Of a DNA stretch of 64,000 bases, positions 33,499 to 42,213 are shown in pieces; positions within the stretch are counted from its first letter, which is position 1; the number at the start of each line of letters is the position of its first letter. This DNA is from Flavobacteriaceae bacterium PS02337 (GTDB taxonomy: Bacteria > Bacteroidota > Bacteroidia > Flavobacteriales > Flavobacteriaceae). Location: positions 434,001-498,000 of the forward strand of contig JASCOE010000001.1 of assembly GCA_029959285.1 (NCBI GenBank). The letters are read 5' to 3'. The notes under the pieces were generated by a model. It was not told where the DNA came from. It saw only the letters and a list, made by a program, of their open reading frames with translations, and searched no databases. The position numbers were made by a program, and so were the translations under genes.

Positions 33499-33598
33499 TA
33501 AAATATTAAACCATTAAGATATTAAGAAAGTTAGGCTTAATTTTCTTGACAAAGATTGACTTAATTCTCTTAATGCCTTAATGGTAACATAAAAAAAC
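33499..33598. repeat. Palindromic word-repeat spacer (ATTAAG type), copy 2
   Basis: Fills the GxxExxY-hemC gap. It shares AAACCATTAAGATATTAAG (33508-33526) and the right-arm words CTTAATTCTCTTAATGCC and TTAATGGTAA with copy 1 at 32938, but its middle part (TCTTGACAAAGATTG, 33544-33558) is inverted. It ends about 11 bases before the hemC ATG. Confidence 0.78.
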
Positions 33599-34522
33599 AT
33601 GACTGAAAAAACAATCAGAATTGGAACGCGCGATAGCGAATTAGCACTTTGGCAAGCACATAATGTCGAGAAAAAACTAAATGATTTAGGTTATAAAACC
33701 TCAATTGTTGCCGTAAAATCTCAAGGCGATATTATTCTTGATAAACCTCTTTATGAATTAGGAATTACTGGAATTTTCACTAAAACGCTAGACATCGCAA
33801 TGATCAATGGCGATATTGATATTGCGGTACATTCTATGAAAGATGTTCCAACGGCTTTACCTAAAGGAATTGTTCAGGCGGCTGTTTTATCAAGAGCAAA
33901 TGTTCTGGATATTTTAGTTCATAAAGGAAATCCTGATTTTGCGAATCCAAGTACAATTGCGACCGGAAGTTTACGTCGTCAGGCGCAATGGTTTAATAAA
34001 TATCCAAATCATACCGTTGTTGATTTACGTGGAAATGTAAACACGCGCATGCAAAAATTACAAGACAATAATTGGGACGGTGCTGTTTTTGCTGCTGCAG
34101 GTTTGGAACGAATTAACTTAAAACCAGAAAATTATATCAATTTAGATTGGATGATTCCCGCGCCGGCACAAGGTGCAATGCTTGTTGTGGCAATGGAAAA
34201 TGACAATTATACTTTGGATGCACTTTCGCAGTTGAATGATATTGAAACTGAAATTTGTACTTACATCGAACGTCAGTTTTTAAGAACCCTTGAAGGTGGA
34301 TGTACTGCGCCGATTGGATCTTTGGTAACTTATAATGAAGATGAAGATACGCTACATTTTCAAGGTGTTTTGCTTTCTATCGACGGAAAACAGAAACTGG
34401 AAATCAACAAAACGGTTGATATTTCAGAATGGAAAAAATTAGGTTACAATTCAGCTCAAGAAATTTTGAATAATGGCGGAACTGAATTGATGCAGCAAAT
34501 CAAAGAATCTTTGAAGAAATAA
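33599..34522 (+). CDS. hemC: Hydroxymethylbilane synthase
   Basis: Joins four porphobilinogen units into hydroxymethylbilane. 307 residues; begins KTIRIGTRDSELALWQAHNV. Catalytic Asp is in AVHSMKDVPTALP, substrate-binding Arg in TGSLRRQAQW and DLRGNVNTRMQK, and the dipyrromethane cofactor Cys in LEGGCTAPIGS. Its stop overlaps the hemD start by one base (TAATG), so translation is coupled. Confidence 0.96.
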   Translation: MTEKTIRIGTRDSELALWQAHNVEKKLNDLGYKTSIVAVKSQGDIILDKPLYELGITGIFTKTLDIAMINGDIDIAVHSMKDVPTALPKGIVQAAVLSRANVLDILVHKGNPDFANPSTIATGSLRRQAQWFNKYPNHTVVDLRGNVNTRMQKLQDNNWDGAVFAAAGLERINLKPENYINLDWMIPAPAQGAMLVVAMENDNYTLDALSQLNDIETEICTYIERQFLRTLEGGCTAPIGSLVTYNEDEDTLHFQGVLLSIDGKQKLEINKTVDISEWKKLGYNSAQEILNNGGTELMQQIKESLKK

Positions 34523-35187
34523 TGGCAAATCCGATTCAGATATTATCTACTAAAATATTATCTCCTCTTCATAAAGAAGAGTTGACAAAAGTTGGCATCG
34601 ATGTAATCGAAGCTGATTTCATTAAAACCGAAAACAAAACTTTCGAACTTAAAAACCTCAACGAAAGTTTAATTTTCACCAGTCAAAATGCCGTTCATAG
34701 CGTTTTAGCAAATCCAAAATCGGAAGAGCTTAAAAGCAAAAATGTGTATTGCGTCGGGTTAAAAACTAAGATTCTTTTATCTGAAAACGGATTTAATGTT
34801 GTGGCTTATACTGGTTACGCTTCAGATCTTGCTGAAATTATTACTTTAATTTATGGAAATGAAAGTTTTACTTTTTTCAGCGGAAATTTAAGAAGAGAAA
34901 CTTTGCCAGAATCTTTAAAAGAAGCTGGAATAAAATTCAATGAAATCCAAGTTTACGAAACAACGTTGCAACCTCAAAAAATAAAAGCAAATCCAGAGGC
35001 AATATTATTTTTTAGTCCATCTGGAGTTAATAGCTATTTGAGAGACAACGCAATAAACAAACAAGTTTGTTTCTGCATTGGAGATACAACAGCTGAAGCT
35101 TTATTAAAAGTCACAAAAAATATTATCATCGCAGATCAGCCCACAATCGAAGACGTGATCGAAGATGTAATTAACGAATATAAGTAA
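34522..35187 (+). CDS. hemD: Uroporphyrinogen-III synthase
   Basis: Closes and inverts the D ring of hydroxymethylbilane. 221 residues in two Rossmann-like halves. The family is poorly conserved in sequence; visible here are LIFTSQNAVHSVL, NVYCVGLKTKILL, IQVYETTLQPQ and ILFFSPSGVNSYL, the usual landmarks. One-base overlap with hemC and position between hemC and hemE make the call firm. Confidence 0.92.
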   Translation: MANPIQILSTKILSPLHKEELTKVGIDVIEADFIKTENKTFELKNLNESLIFTSQNAVHSVLANPKSEELKSKNVYCVGLKTKILLSENGFNVVAYTGYASDLAEIITLIYGNESFTFFSGNLRRETLPESLKEAGIKFNEIQVYETTLQPQKIKANPEAILFFSPSGVNSYLRDNAINKQVCFCIGDTTAEALLKVTKNIIIADQPTIEDVIEDVINEYK

Positions 35188-35279
35188 GCAATACGCTATA
35201 GGCAGTAAGCCATAAGCAAATAAATTATTGACAAAAACAGCTTAAAGCCTAAAGCTTAAAGCCTAAAGCAAAAAAACAA
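35188..35279. repeat. Palindromic word-repeat spacer (TTAAAGC type)
   Basis: Fills the hemD-hemE gap. Right side: two tandem 14-mers TTAAAGCCTAAAGC (35242-35255 and 35256-35269). Left side: GCTATAGGCAGTAAGC around 35194-35210, an imperfect complement. It ends 10 bases before the hemE ATG. Confidence 0.7.
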
Positions 35280-36305
35280 ATGTTAAAAAACGACTTATTC
35301 TTAAGAGCACTAAAAGGAGAAACTGTTCAACGTCCGCCAGTATGGATGATGCGTCAAGCAGGAAGATATTTACCTGAATTTAGAGAACTTCGTGATAAAT
35401 ATGATTTCTTTACACGTTGCGAAACTCCAGAATTAGCTGCTGAAATTACTGTACAGCCGATTCGTAGAATTGCTCCAGATGCAGCGATTTTATTTTCAGA
35501 TATTTTGGTAGTGCCTCGCGCAATGGGAATTCACGTTGAATTGAAAGACAATTTAGGTCCAATTATTCCAAATCCGATTCGTTCTTTAGCAGACGTTCAC
35601 AAAGTTTTTGTTCCAGATGTAAATGAAACTTTAGGTTACGTTTTTGATGCTGTAAAATTGACAAAAGAAATGTTGAACGACGAAGTACCATTAATTGGTT
35701 TTGCTGGTTCGCCTTGGACAATTTTCTGTTATGCTGTTGAAGGAAAAGGTTCTAAAAGTTTTGATACTGCAAAAGGTTTCTGCTTTTCTAACCCAGCTGC
35801 GGCGCATACGTTATTACAAAAAATTACAGATACTACTATTTTATACTTAAAAGAAAAAGTAAAATCGGGAGTAAATGCAGTTCAGATTTTTGATTCTTGG
35901 GGAGGAATGCTTTCTCCTGTTGATTATCAAGAATTTTCATGGAAATACATCAACCAAATTGTTGACGCTTTAGCTGATATTACGCCAGTTATTGTTTTCG
36001 GAAAAGGTTGCTGGTTCGCACTTGGCGAAATGGGTAAAAGTAAAGCTTCTGCGTTAGGAGTAGATTGGACTTGTTCGGCTAGAAATGCGCGTTATTTATC
36101 TGGCGGAAACATTACTTTACAAGGAAATTTTGATCCATCAAGATTGCTTTCTCCAATTCCAACTATCAAGAAAATGGTTCACGAAATGATCGATGAGTTC
36201 GGAAAAGACAAATATATCGTAAATTTAGGTCACGGAATTTTACCTAATATACCTGTAGATCACGCAAAAGCGTTTATTGACGCGGTGAAGGAATACGGGA
36301 ATTAG
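35280..36305 (+). CDS. hemE: Uroporphyrinogen decarboxylase
   Basis: Removes four carboxyl groups to give coproporphyrinogen III. 341 residues, starting with the signature [20 protein letters not shown]. Also visible: [14 protein letters not shown] with the catalytic Asp, [31 protein letters not shown] and [16 protein letters not shown]. Cytoplasmic. In the heme operon between hemD and a small unknown gene. Confidence 0.97.
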   Translation: MLKNDLFLRALKGETVQRPPVWMMRQAGRYLPEFRELRDKYDFFTRCETPELAAEITVQPIRRIAPDAAILFSDILVVPRAMGIHVELKDNLGPIIPNPIRSLADVHKVFVPDVNETLGYVFDAVKLTKEMLNDEVPLIGFAGSPWTIFCYAVEGKGSKSFDTAKGFCFSNPAAAHTLLQKITDTTILYLKEKVKSGVNAVQIFDSWGGMLSPVDYQEFSWKYINQIVDALADITPVIVFGKGCWFALGEMGKSKASALGVDWTCSARNARYLSGGNITLQGNFDPSRLLSPIPTIKKMVHEMIDEFGKDKYIVNLGHGILPNIPVDHAKAFIDAVKEYGN

Positions 36306-36373
36306 TCTTTAGTTTTCAGTCGCAGTTTTCAGATTTTACTGCGACTGAAAACTGCGACTGAAAACTAAAAAAC
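36306..36373. repeat. Palindromic word-repeat spacer with perfect 25-bp arms (CAGTCGCAG type)
   Basis: Fills the hemE-unknown gene gap. The arms at 36308-36332 and 36345-36369 are exact reverse complements over 25 bases, each made of TTTTCAGTCGCAG words, with a 12-base loop. The left arm begins 2 bases after the hemE stop and the right arm ends 4 bases before the next ATG. The words match those at 27038-27112. Confidence 0.88.
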
Positions 36374-36754
36374 ATGCTCAACAAAGGTTTACGAGATGAA
36401 GAAAAAATAAGAATTGATAACGTTCTCAAAACGTTACAAACTCTTATTTATGTGCCTTATCCTTTAAGTCATTTACAAAAATCTGATATTGAAAATCAAT
36501 TAAAAGAATTCGGATTAAATACTGAAAGTTTAATTGAATATTCAAATGAAGATTTAATCTCTTTGCTAATTCGCCTTCATTTTGATTGGGAACAATTAGA
36601 GCAATTTGCTGATATTTTAATAGAATTTTCAAAAGAAGAAAACCATAGTTTTGAAGAAAAAGCTTTGGCACTTTACCAATATATTCAACAGGAAAGCAAG
36701 GTTTTTTCTTTTGGAATAAATTCTAAAATTGCTTCGGCGAAAGCCAAAAAATAA
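36374..36754 (+). CDS. Unknown small helical protein between hemE and hemF
   Basis: 126 residues, cytoplasmic, nearly all helical and acidic (DFWEQLEQFADILIEF-like heptads), with no Cys and no motif I recognise. The middle part, NEDLISLLIRLHFDWEQLEQ, looks the most ordered. It is 5 bases before hemF and after hemE on the same strand, so it is co-translated with heme enzymes. It may be a partner protein or simply a hitch-hiker. Confidence 0.75.
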   Translation: MLNKGLRDEEKIRIDNVLKTLQTLIYVPYPLSHLQKSDIENQLKEFGLNTESLIEYSNEDLISLLIRLHFDWEQLEQFADILIEFSKEENHSFEEKALALYQYIQQESKVFSFGINSKIASAKAKK

Positions 36755-36759
36755 TTACA

Positions 36760-37662
36760 ATGAAAGACAAATTTTACGCATACATACAACAATTACAAGA
36801 TCAAATCTGCGCTGGATTAGAAGCTGTTGACGGAACTGCAAAATTCCGTGAAGATCTTTGGAAACGTCCTGAAGGCGGAGGCGGAAGAACACGTGTTATT
36901 GAAAATGGAGCAGTTTTCGAAAAAGGCGGTGTAAACATTTCTGCTGTTCACGGAAAACTTCCAGAGACAATGCAAAAAATGTTCAATGTTGGCGAAGCAG
37001 ATTTCTTTGCCTGCGGATTAAGTTTGGTTTTACACCCAAAAAATCCAATGACACCAACAGTTCATGCTAATTGGCGTTATTTTGAAATGTATGACGAAAC
37101 TGGAAAAGTAATCGAACAATGGTTTGGTGGCGGACAAGATTTAACGCCTTATTATTTGTTTGAAGAAGATGCAAAACACTTTCACCAAACTTGTAAAACG
37201 GCTTGCGATAAACATAATCCAGATTTTTATCCAAAATATAAAAAACAATGCGATTCTTATTTTTGGAATGCACATCGAAATGAAGCCCGCGGTTTAGGCG
37301 GTTTATTCTTCGATTATTGCAAAGCAAATGAAACAATGTCAATGGAAAATTGGTACGATTTTGTAACCGAAGTCGGAAATAGTTTCCTTGAAGCTTACGT
37401 TCCAATTGTAGAAAGAAGAAAAAATCTTTCTTATACACCAGAACAAAAAACTTGGCAAGAAATCCGTCGTGGACGTTATGTTGAGTTTAATTTGGTTCAT
37501 GACAAAGGAACTTTATTCGGCTTAAAAACAAACGGAAGAATTGAAAGTATTTTAATGAGTTTGCCTCCGCACGTACAATGGGTTTATGATCATCATCCAG
37601 AAGTAGGAAGTGAAGAGGAGAAATTGATAAATGTATTGCAAAATCCGATTGATTGGATTTAG
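36760..37662 (+). CDS. hemF: Oxygen-dependent coproporphyrinogen III oxidase
   Basis: Oxidatively decarboxylates coproporphyrinogen III using O2. 300 residues with the family motifs EGGGGRTRVIENGAVFEKGG, HANWRYFEM, WFGGGQDLTPYY and the C-terminal GRYVEFNLVHDKGTLFGLKT. Presence of hemF rather than hemN in this operon fits aerobic life. Ends before a candidate terminator. Confidence 0.97.
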   Translation: MKDKFYAYIQQLQDQICAGLEAVDGTAKFREDLWKRPEGGGGRTRVIENGAVFEKGGVNISAVHGKLPETMQKMFNVGEADFFACGLSLVLHPKNPMTPTVHANWRYFEMYDETGKVIEQWFGGGQDLTPYYLFEEDAKHFHQTCKTACDKHNPDFYPKYKKQCDSYFWNAHRNEARGLGGLFFDYCKANETMSMENWYDFVTEVGNSFLEAYVPIVERRKNLSYTPEQKTWQEIRRGRYVEFNLVHDKGTLFGLKTNGRIESILMSLPPHVQWVYDHHPEVGSEEEKLINVLQNPIDWI

Positions 37663-37818
37663 TCTAAAAAATTTATTCAACAGATAGAAACATAGATTTA
37701 AAGATATATCTTAGGGGTGATTTTAGAAAATCATAATTTTTTCACATAATACTATGTGAAATATTTTGAATGAAATGTCTTTTAAAATTATATAAAACCA
37801 TGTTTCTATGTGTTTAAA
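37663..37818. repeat. Palindromic word-repeat spacer (AGAAACATAG type) with inner hairpins
   Basis: Between hemF and the DUF4421-like gene. GATAGAAACATAG (about 37684-37696) pairs with CATGTTTCTATGTG (37799-37812), the latter spanning the ATG of the next gene. Inside are TGATTTT-AG-AAAATCA (37718-37733, followed by T-rich sequence, a candidate terminator for the heme operon) and TTCACATA-ATAC-TATGTGAA (37741-37760). Confidence 0.65.
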
Positions 37819-38746
37819 ACTGATTTACATAGCGTTTTTTGCCAGTATTCTTGGTTGTTTTGCCCAAAACGATTCTCTGCGAAATCCGTATTTCAAATCA
37901 TATAATGATAAAATTACCGCAAGTATTTATTATCTGGACACTTCTAATAGTTTTGAAATTGCATCTGACAATCAAGATCCAAAAATATTTCTTAACCTAA
38001 TTCCGAATCGAAGAGAACAGATTGGTTTTAATTTAAATTATAAAATCATTGATGTTTCAATTGGTTTTGCGCCAAAATTCCTTGGCGAAAATAAAGGCGA
38101 TTCCAACTCGAAACACTTTAATTTCAATACTCGCTTTTACTATAAAAAATGGATGCAGTCTTTTACCTTTATCAATCAAAAAGGGTTTTATGTCAGCGAT
38201 CACAATATAACAGCGCAACTTCCGCAAATGCGAACCACAAAAATCGGTGGATCGACGGCTTACATTTTTAATGATAAATTCTCTTTTAAAACTTTGGTGA
38301 GTCAGAACGAATGGCAAACTAAAAGTTCGGGAAGTTTTATTCCTTCATTTTCATTTTATTACACCAATTTAGACTTAAATACTCCCGATTCTTCGCCTGG
38401 AGATATTTATGTTTTTACTTTGGCTCCCGCTTATTTTTACAACTTTGTAATCAGCGATCGGGTTTTGATTGGCGCCGGAATTGCTCTCGGAGCCGGAATA
38501 AATGATATTGATGGCGATAGTTCTGCTTTGTATCAAGCAGATTTCAATTTAAAACTGGCTTACAATAAAGATCGCTTTTTTGCTTTTGCCACGCTCAATA
38601 CCGTAAGTTTTGCGCAAGATGATAAAGTTGACCCACGATTGAATGACAATATTGCCACTGTAAAGCTTTCTGTTGGGTATAGGTTTGATCCTCCGAAGAA
38701 AGTAAAAGAAGTCTATGACAAAGTAAATGAGAAAGTTGGCTTATAA
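37808..38746 (+). CDS. DUF4421-like outer-membrane protein
   Basis: A 312-residue secreted beta-barrel-like protein. The signal peptide is LKLIYIAFFASILGCFAQ. It then has many Tyr/Phe-rich alternating strands (FNFNTRFYYKKWMQSFTFI, FLGENKGDSNSKHFNF, SVGYRFDPPKK). Features match DUF4421 proteins of Bacteroidota; function unknown. The ATG lies inside the arm of the preceding palindromic spacer. Followed by a clear terminator. Confidence 0.8.
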   Translation: MCLKLIYIAFFASILGCFAQNDSLRNPYFKSYNDKITASIYYLDTSNSFEIASDNQDPKIFLNLIPNRREQIGFNLNYKIIDVSIGFAPKFLGENKGDSNSKHFNFNTRFYYKKWMQSFTFINQKGFYVSDHNITAQLPQMRTTKIGGSTAYIFNDKFSFKTLVSQNEWQTKSSGSFIPSFSFYYTNLDLNTPDSSPGDIYVFTLAPAYFYNFVISDRVLIGAGIALGAGINDIDGDSSALYQADFNLKLAYNKDRFFAFATLNTVSFAQDDKVDPRLNDNIATVKLSVGYRFDPPKKVKEVYDKVNEKVGL

Positions 38747-38777
38747 GAAATTCTAAACCTCATCGCGATAAGCAGAA

Positions 38778-38813
38778 AAAAATCCCTGAATCGTATTGTT
38801 TCAGGGATTTTTA
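38778..38813. terminator. Bidirectional terminator
   Basis: AAATCCCTGAA (around 38780-38790) pairs with TTTCAGGGATTT (38799-38810), loop of about 8 bases, A and T runs on both sides. Lies between the convergent 37808 and 38832 genes. Confidence 0.85.
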
Positions 38814-38831
38814 ATTTTAGAATATTTCAAT

Positions 38832-40682
38832 TTATTTTGAAGTCATTTCGTCGGCCAAATCTAAGGTCTGCAAAATGATGTTTTTATCTGATTTGAAAGA
38901 GTTTAATTTGAAAACAAATTTCAATTTATTATCAATTAACTTTTTAGCCGATTCTATAGAAATATCAGAAAACTGAGTTGAAATTTTAGTCATTCGATCT
39001 AATTCTGAATCTTTTGCGTTTTTCCCAAATGCTTGTATGGTTTGCGCAATATTCATTTTTCCAAAAATAGAATTTTTGCCTAAATCTTTCTTTGTTTCTT
39101 TAACGAAAGTTCCTTTTCCTGCAGAAAAATAATCTTTTGTATTGGCAACGATTACAACATCTTTTTCTTTCAAAATAAAAATATCTCCATATTCTTGTGT
39201 CGCCGCAATAGTAAATGAATTTCCGTTTTGAGTCAATAGTTTTTTACGAACGCCCAATTGCAATAGTTTATCTCCAAATGTCGGGTGCGTCGACGTGAAA
39301 ATGACAGCAAACAACGGAATTTGTTTCTTCACTTTTTCTTCCGTTATTTTTTCTTCAAAATTCTCATCGTAATCGTATTTTTTAGTCATAACCTCAACTT
39401 CTTTCATTCCATACAAAAAAGCGCTCAAATCGCCATCAAATAGTTTTGCAGTGGCTTCTTCATCAACAATTGTAGAAACTAAATCTGTAATTACGCTAAT
39501 ATCTTCTTTTACAAATTTTGGATTTTGAAATAAATCTGTCATTAAAGACGGGAAATTTTCCAATGCCGCTTTTGTATTAATGTGATAAGATATATAACCC
39601 AAAGGCTTTTGAGTTGGGAAATAATTGAAAATATTTTTATTGATTTTTCTATCACTAATTTTGCTTACCACGCCAGCAATTTGATCTGAATATTCTACAA
39701 TTTCTTCAATTCTAGCATTATCATTATCAAAATAAAAATCAACATTGATTCCTTTTATAAAATTCCCAAAGTTTTTCTGCATTGGCAAAAACTTATCGTA
39801 ACCGCCTAAAGCTGCCAACGGATAATTATACATCGAATACAAACTAGAAAATGCTCCGCCGTAATCAACCCACGTAGAAATATCTGCGGCTTCATTTATT
39901 TTAGAAAAGCTTGGCGCTGTAAATCCGTTTTCAAATAATGCTTTTATAATCGCGTTTTGTTTTTCGGCTAATTTTTTATCAAATTCTGCTTGTTCCAAAG
40001 TATATAATTCATACGGATTTCCATCGTATAGAGAATCCGAATGCACAGAATCTGTTGCAAATATTTCGTTTCCAATCACTTCCTCTTCAAGTACTTTTGA
40101 CGAATTCGGCTTTGTAGGATCTCCATATATTCGTTTCGTTTCAACATTTACGGCCTCTTCTATAGATTCTGCAACTGCGGTAGAATCTGCAACATCAACT
40201 TGTGTAAAATCATAAGGTTTTGCCAGAAGTTTTTTCGTTAACTCAAATATTACCAAATAATTATCATTCCATGCCAATGATCTTTTCGCTCCTTTTGGTG
40301 TAAAAACAGTATATTTTCCAAGATCTTGAATTGGATTATTAGTTCCATTTGCGCCTTGTTTCTCTATTAAATATTGTTTAACAGCTTCTTTATTTTTAAT
40401 CGGAATCGTAATTTGATAAAACGGAACGCTGTCTAAGAAATTTCCGTGAATGGTTATTTTTTGATCCAATTTAATAATAGAAGTATATTTCCTCAGGTCA
40501 AAATCAGGTTTTTTACTACTATATTTTGTGATAATCGGATGATTTAAAACCTCATCGATACCTACTTTTTTAGAAAGCTGGTTTCCATTAAATTGTACAA
40601 AATAATCGTATTTGTTCGGAGCAATTTGTCCAAAAGTCAAGTACGTGGCGAATAATAAAAATAAAGTGTAAAAATGCTTCAT
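38832..40682 (-). CDS. Large secreted protein of unknown function
   Basis: 616 residues with a signal peptide (MKHFYTLFLLFATYLTFGQ). Mixed alpha/beta, no Cys motif, with repeated KYDYF and YTSIIK-type strand segments, an acidic/Ser stretch at about 165-220 and a helical end. It recalls DUF4836-type Bacteroidota proteins, but I would not insist on that. It begins 2 bases after the lipoprotein gene at 40685-41317, so the pair is co-transcribed. Confidence 0.75.
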   Translation of the reverse strand: MKHFYTLFLLFATYLTFGQIAPNKYDYFVQFNGNQLSKKVGIDEVLNHPIITKYSSKKPDFDLRKYTSIIKLDQKITIHGNFLDSVPFYQITIPIKNKEAVKQYLIEKQGANGTNNPIQDLGKYTVFTPKGAKRSLAWNDNYLVIFELTKKLLAKPYDFTQVDVADSTAVAESIEEAVNVETKRIYGDPTKPNSSKVLEEEVIGNEIFATDSVHSDSLYDGNPYELYTLEQAEFDKKLAEKQNAIIKALFENGFTAPSFSKINEAADISTWVDYGGAFSSLYSMYNYPLAALGGYDKFLPMQKNFGNFIKGINVDFYFDNDNARIEEIVEYSDQIAGVVSKISDRKINKNIFNYFPTQKPLGYISYHINTKAALENFPSLMTDLFQNPKFVKEDISVITDLVSTIVDEEATAKLFDGDLSAFLYGMKEVEVMTKKYDYDENFEEKITEEKVKKQIPLFAVIFTSTHPTFGDKLLQLGVRKKLLTQNGNSFTIAATQEYGDIFILKEKDVVIVANTKDYFSAGKGTFVKETKKDLGKNSIFGKMNIAQTIQAFGKNAKDSELDRMTKISTQFSDISIESAKKLIDNKLKFVFKLNSFKSDKNIILQTLDLADEMTSK

Positions 40683-40684
40683 GG

Positions 40685-41317
40685 TTATGGCGTTAGTTGG
40701 ATGGTATTATTCATTAAAGTCGATTTTTTAAAAACGCTGTACATACTTTGTTTTAAAAAAACCGTCTTTTTGTTTTTAGAAATTTTACTGTTTGTGTTGT
40801 CGACTGACAAAATATCTTTATCGAAAGTATAAATAGAAATGATATTCGCTTCTTCGAGATCTTTCTTTTTCTTGGGGTCGTTTACGACTTTTTCTGGAAT
40901 AGGATACGATGCGATTCTTACGAAAGTTTTGCCGCTTCCGCTAAAGTGAATCTGATCGCGCTGATTGTTTATCGTATTTACTACGGCATTTAATGCTTTC
41001 AGATTGGCATAATTGAGTTTGATAATGAAGACGTAATTATCAAAATCTGTTTTGGTGCTTACGTTTGAAATTCCGTTAATCTTTAAAGCTTTTTCCTTAA
41101 AGTCATTTAGTTTTGTGGTAATTTCTTGTTCGTTCGGAATTTTTACGCCGTCAACTTCTTCGAGCCAAATGGCAGATTTTGTTTTAAACCAAGATTTAGA
41201 AAAATCTACAATTAAAGTATATTCACCACTTTGATCGTCGTGATGTTTGATTCTTTCTGTAATCTCAAAACAACTCGTTAAGAGCAGACAGCAAAATAAA
41301 GCGAGAATTTTCTTCAT
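40685..41317 (-). CDS. Lipoprotein of unknown function, paired with the downstream secreted protein
   Basis: 210 residues, lipobox LLLTSC (Cys16). The mature part has a long sheet-helix domain with SGEYTLIVDFSKSWF and FDNYVFIIKLNYANLKAL, then a polar C-terminal region. No family recognised. The gap to the next gene is 2 bases, which implies the two products work together, perhaps as an anchored partner of a periplasmic protein. Confidence 0.75.
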   Translation of the reverse strand: MKKILALFCCLLLTSCFEITERIKHHDDQSGEYTLIVDFSKSWFKTKSAIWLEEVDGVKIPNEQEITTKLNDFKEKALKINGISNVSTKTDFDNYVFIIKLNYANLKALNAVVNTINNQRDQIHFSGSGKTFVRIASYPIPEKVVNDPKKKKDLEEANIISIYTFDKDILSVDNTNSKISKNKKTVFLKQSMYSVFKKSTLMNNTIQLTP

Positions 41318-41404
41318 TAGACAAATTTAGATGGAAATATTTTAAAAACCATTATTTGTATAAAATGTTCGAATTCGCGTTATATGATTTTATGCGTTAG
41401 CCAA

Positions 41405-41935
41405 CTAAATCTTTAAATTTTCAACCAATTCAATAAAATCATTTCTCCAGCTAAACTGTTTGGCATAATCTAGACAACTGTTATCAAAATTATCTTTTTG
41501 GCTGTAATCTGCTCCGTGTTTTATTAAAAACTCAAATACTGGTTTTAAATCTTGGGTTGTCAATTTGTTTACAGAAATTAAATATTTCATCGGGATTGCT
41601 CCATATTTATCTCTAGCGTTGATTTCTATACCATTTTTTATTAGTAAATCCGTCGCTTTTATTAAATATTCAACTTCTGGTCTAAAATTGCAGAAATACA
41701 AAAAGTGCAAAGCATTTCGTTTATCTTTCGTAGAAACAAAATTTACATCAATTTTTTGTGAAAGTAAAAACTCTATTATTTTTAGTTTTTCCTTCCAATT
41801 TTTATCTCTACAAACTGCTAAACATAGCAAATTCATACCTGTATACTTATCAATCTCATCAACTTTCTTGTAGTGTTTTTTGAAATCTTCAAATGTTCCT
41901 TCTCTTGCTGCATCAAACACATCTACTATTCTCAT
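41405..41935 (-). CDS. Small ankyrin-repeat protein
   Basis: 176 residues from the ATG at 41933-41935 (MRIVDVFDAAREGTFEDFKK). A perfect minus-strand -7 element TAGATTTG (41981-41988) lies between this ATG and the upstream TTG/ATG, so the longer form is unlikely. Ankyrin units: LCLAVCRDKNWKEKLKIIEF, NALHFLYFCNFRPEVEYLIK, INARDKYGAIPMKYLIS and HGADYSQKDNFDNSCLDYAK. Cytoplasmic. Not near the cluster at 3331-7555, and its start differs. Function unknown. Confidence 0.82.
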   Translation of the reverse strand: MRIVDVFDAAREGTFEDFKKHYKKVDEIDKYTGMNLLCLAVCRDKNWKEKLKIIEFLLSQKIDVNFVSTKDKRNALHFLYFCNFRPEVEYLIKATDLLIKNGIEINARDKYGAIPMKYLISVNKLTTQDLKPVFEFLIKHGADYSQKDNFDNSCLDYAKQFSWRNDFIELVENLKI

Positions 41936-41980
41936 ATTGCCTGTATTATATAAATAATTTAAGTTTTTTCTTATGTTTTG

Positions 41981-41988
41981 CAAATCTA
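41981..41988 (-). promoter_or_regulatory. -7 promoter element of the small ankyrin gene
   Basis: Minus-strand TAGATTTG, a perfect TAnnTTTG, 46 bases before the ATG at 41935; it argues against the longer start codon further upstream. Confidence 0.6.
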
Positions 41989-42075
41989 CTTCAAATAAAA
42001 ACATCAAACCAAATTTTTAGATAATATTAACTCATTCTACAATACCCTAAACGCCTTATTCTGTTCCTTTTTCTT

Positions 42076-42083
42076 TAACTTTG
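42076..42083 (+). promoter_or_regulatory. -7 promoter element of hemB
   Basis: Perfect TAACTTTG, 131 bases before the hemB ATG. Downstream, ATCTAAG/ATCTAAA/GTCTAAA/ATCTAAA words (42180-42209) form a one-armed word repeat that ends about 5 bases before the ATG. Confidence 0.55.
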
Positions 42084-42213
42084 CGCCACTCATTAAAAGA
42101 TTATATATCTTCAAAAAATAAAAAACAATTGCACTTTAGAAATAGATTCTCAGTCTGATTTCAAAGAAATCAACCAAAAAATCTAAGATCTAAAGTCTAA
42201 AATCTAAAATTAT

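Noticed and set aside
24592-36373. CRISPR array
   Set aside because: The short tandem words are 6-11 bp with no constant-length unique spacers, and no cas genes are present.
41936-42007. Longer start for the small ankyrin gene
   Set aside because: The upstream ATG/TTG precedes a perfect -7 element; the core starts at MRIVDVF.
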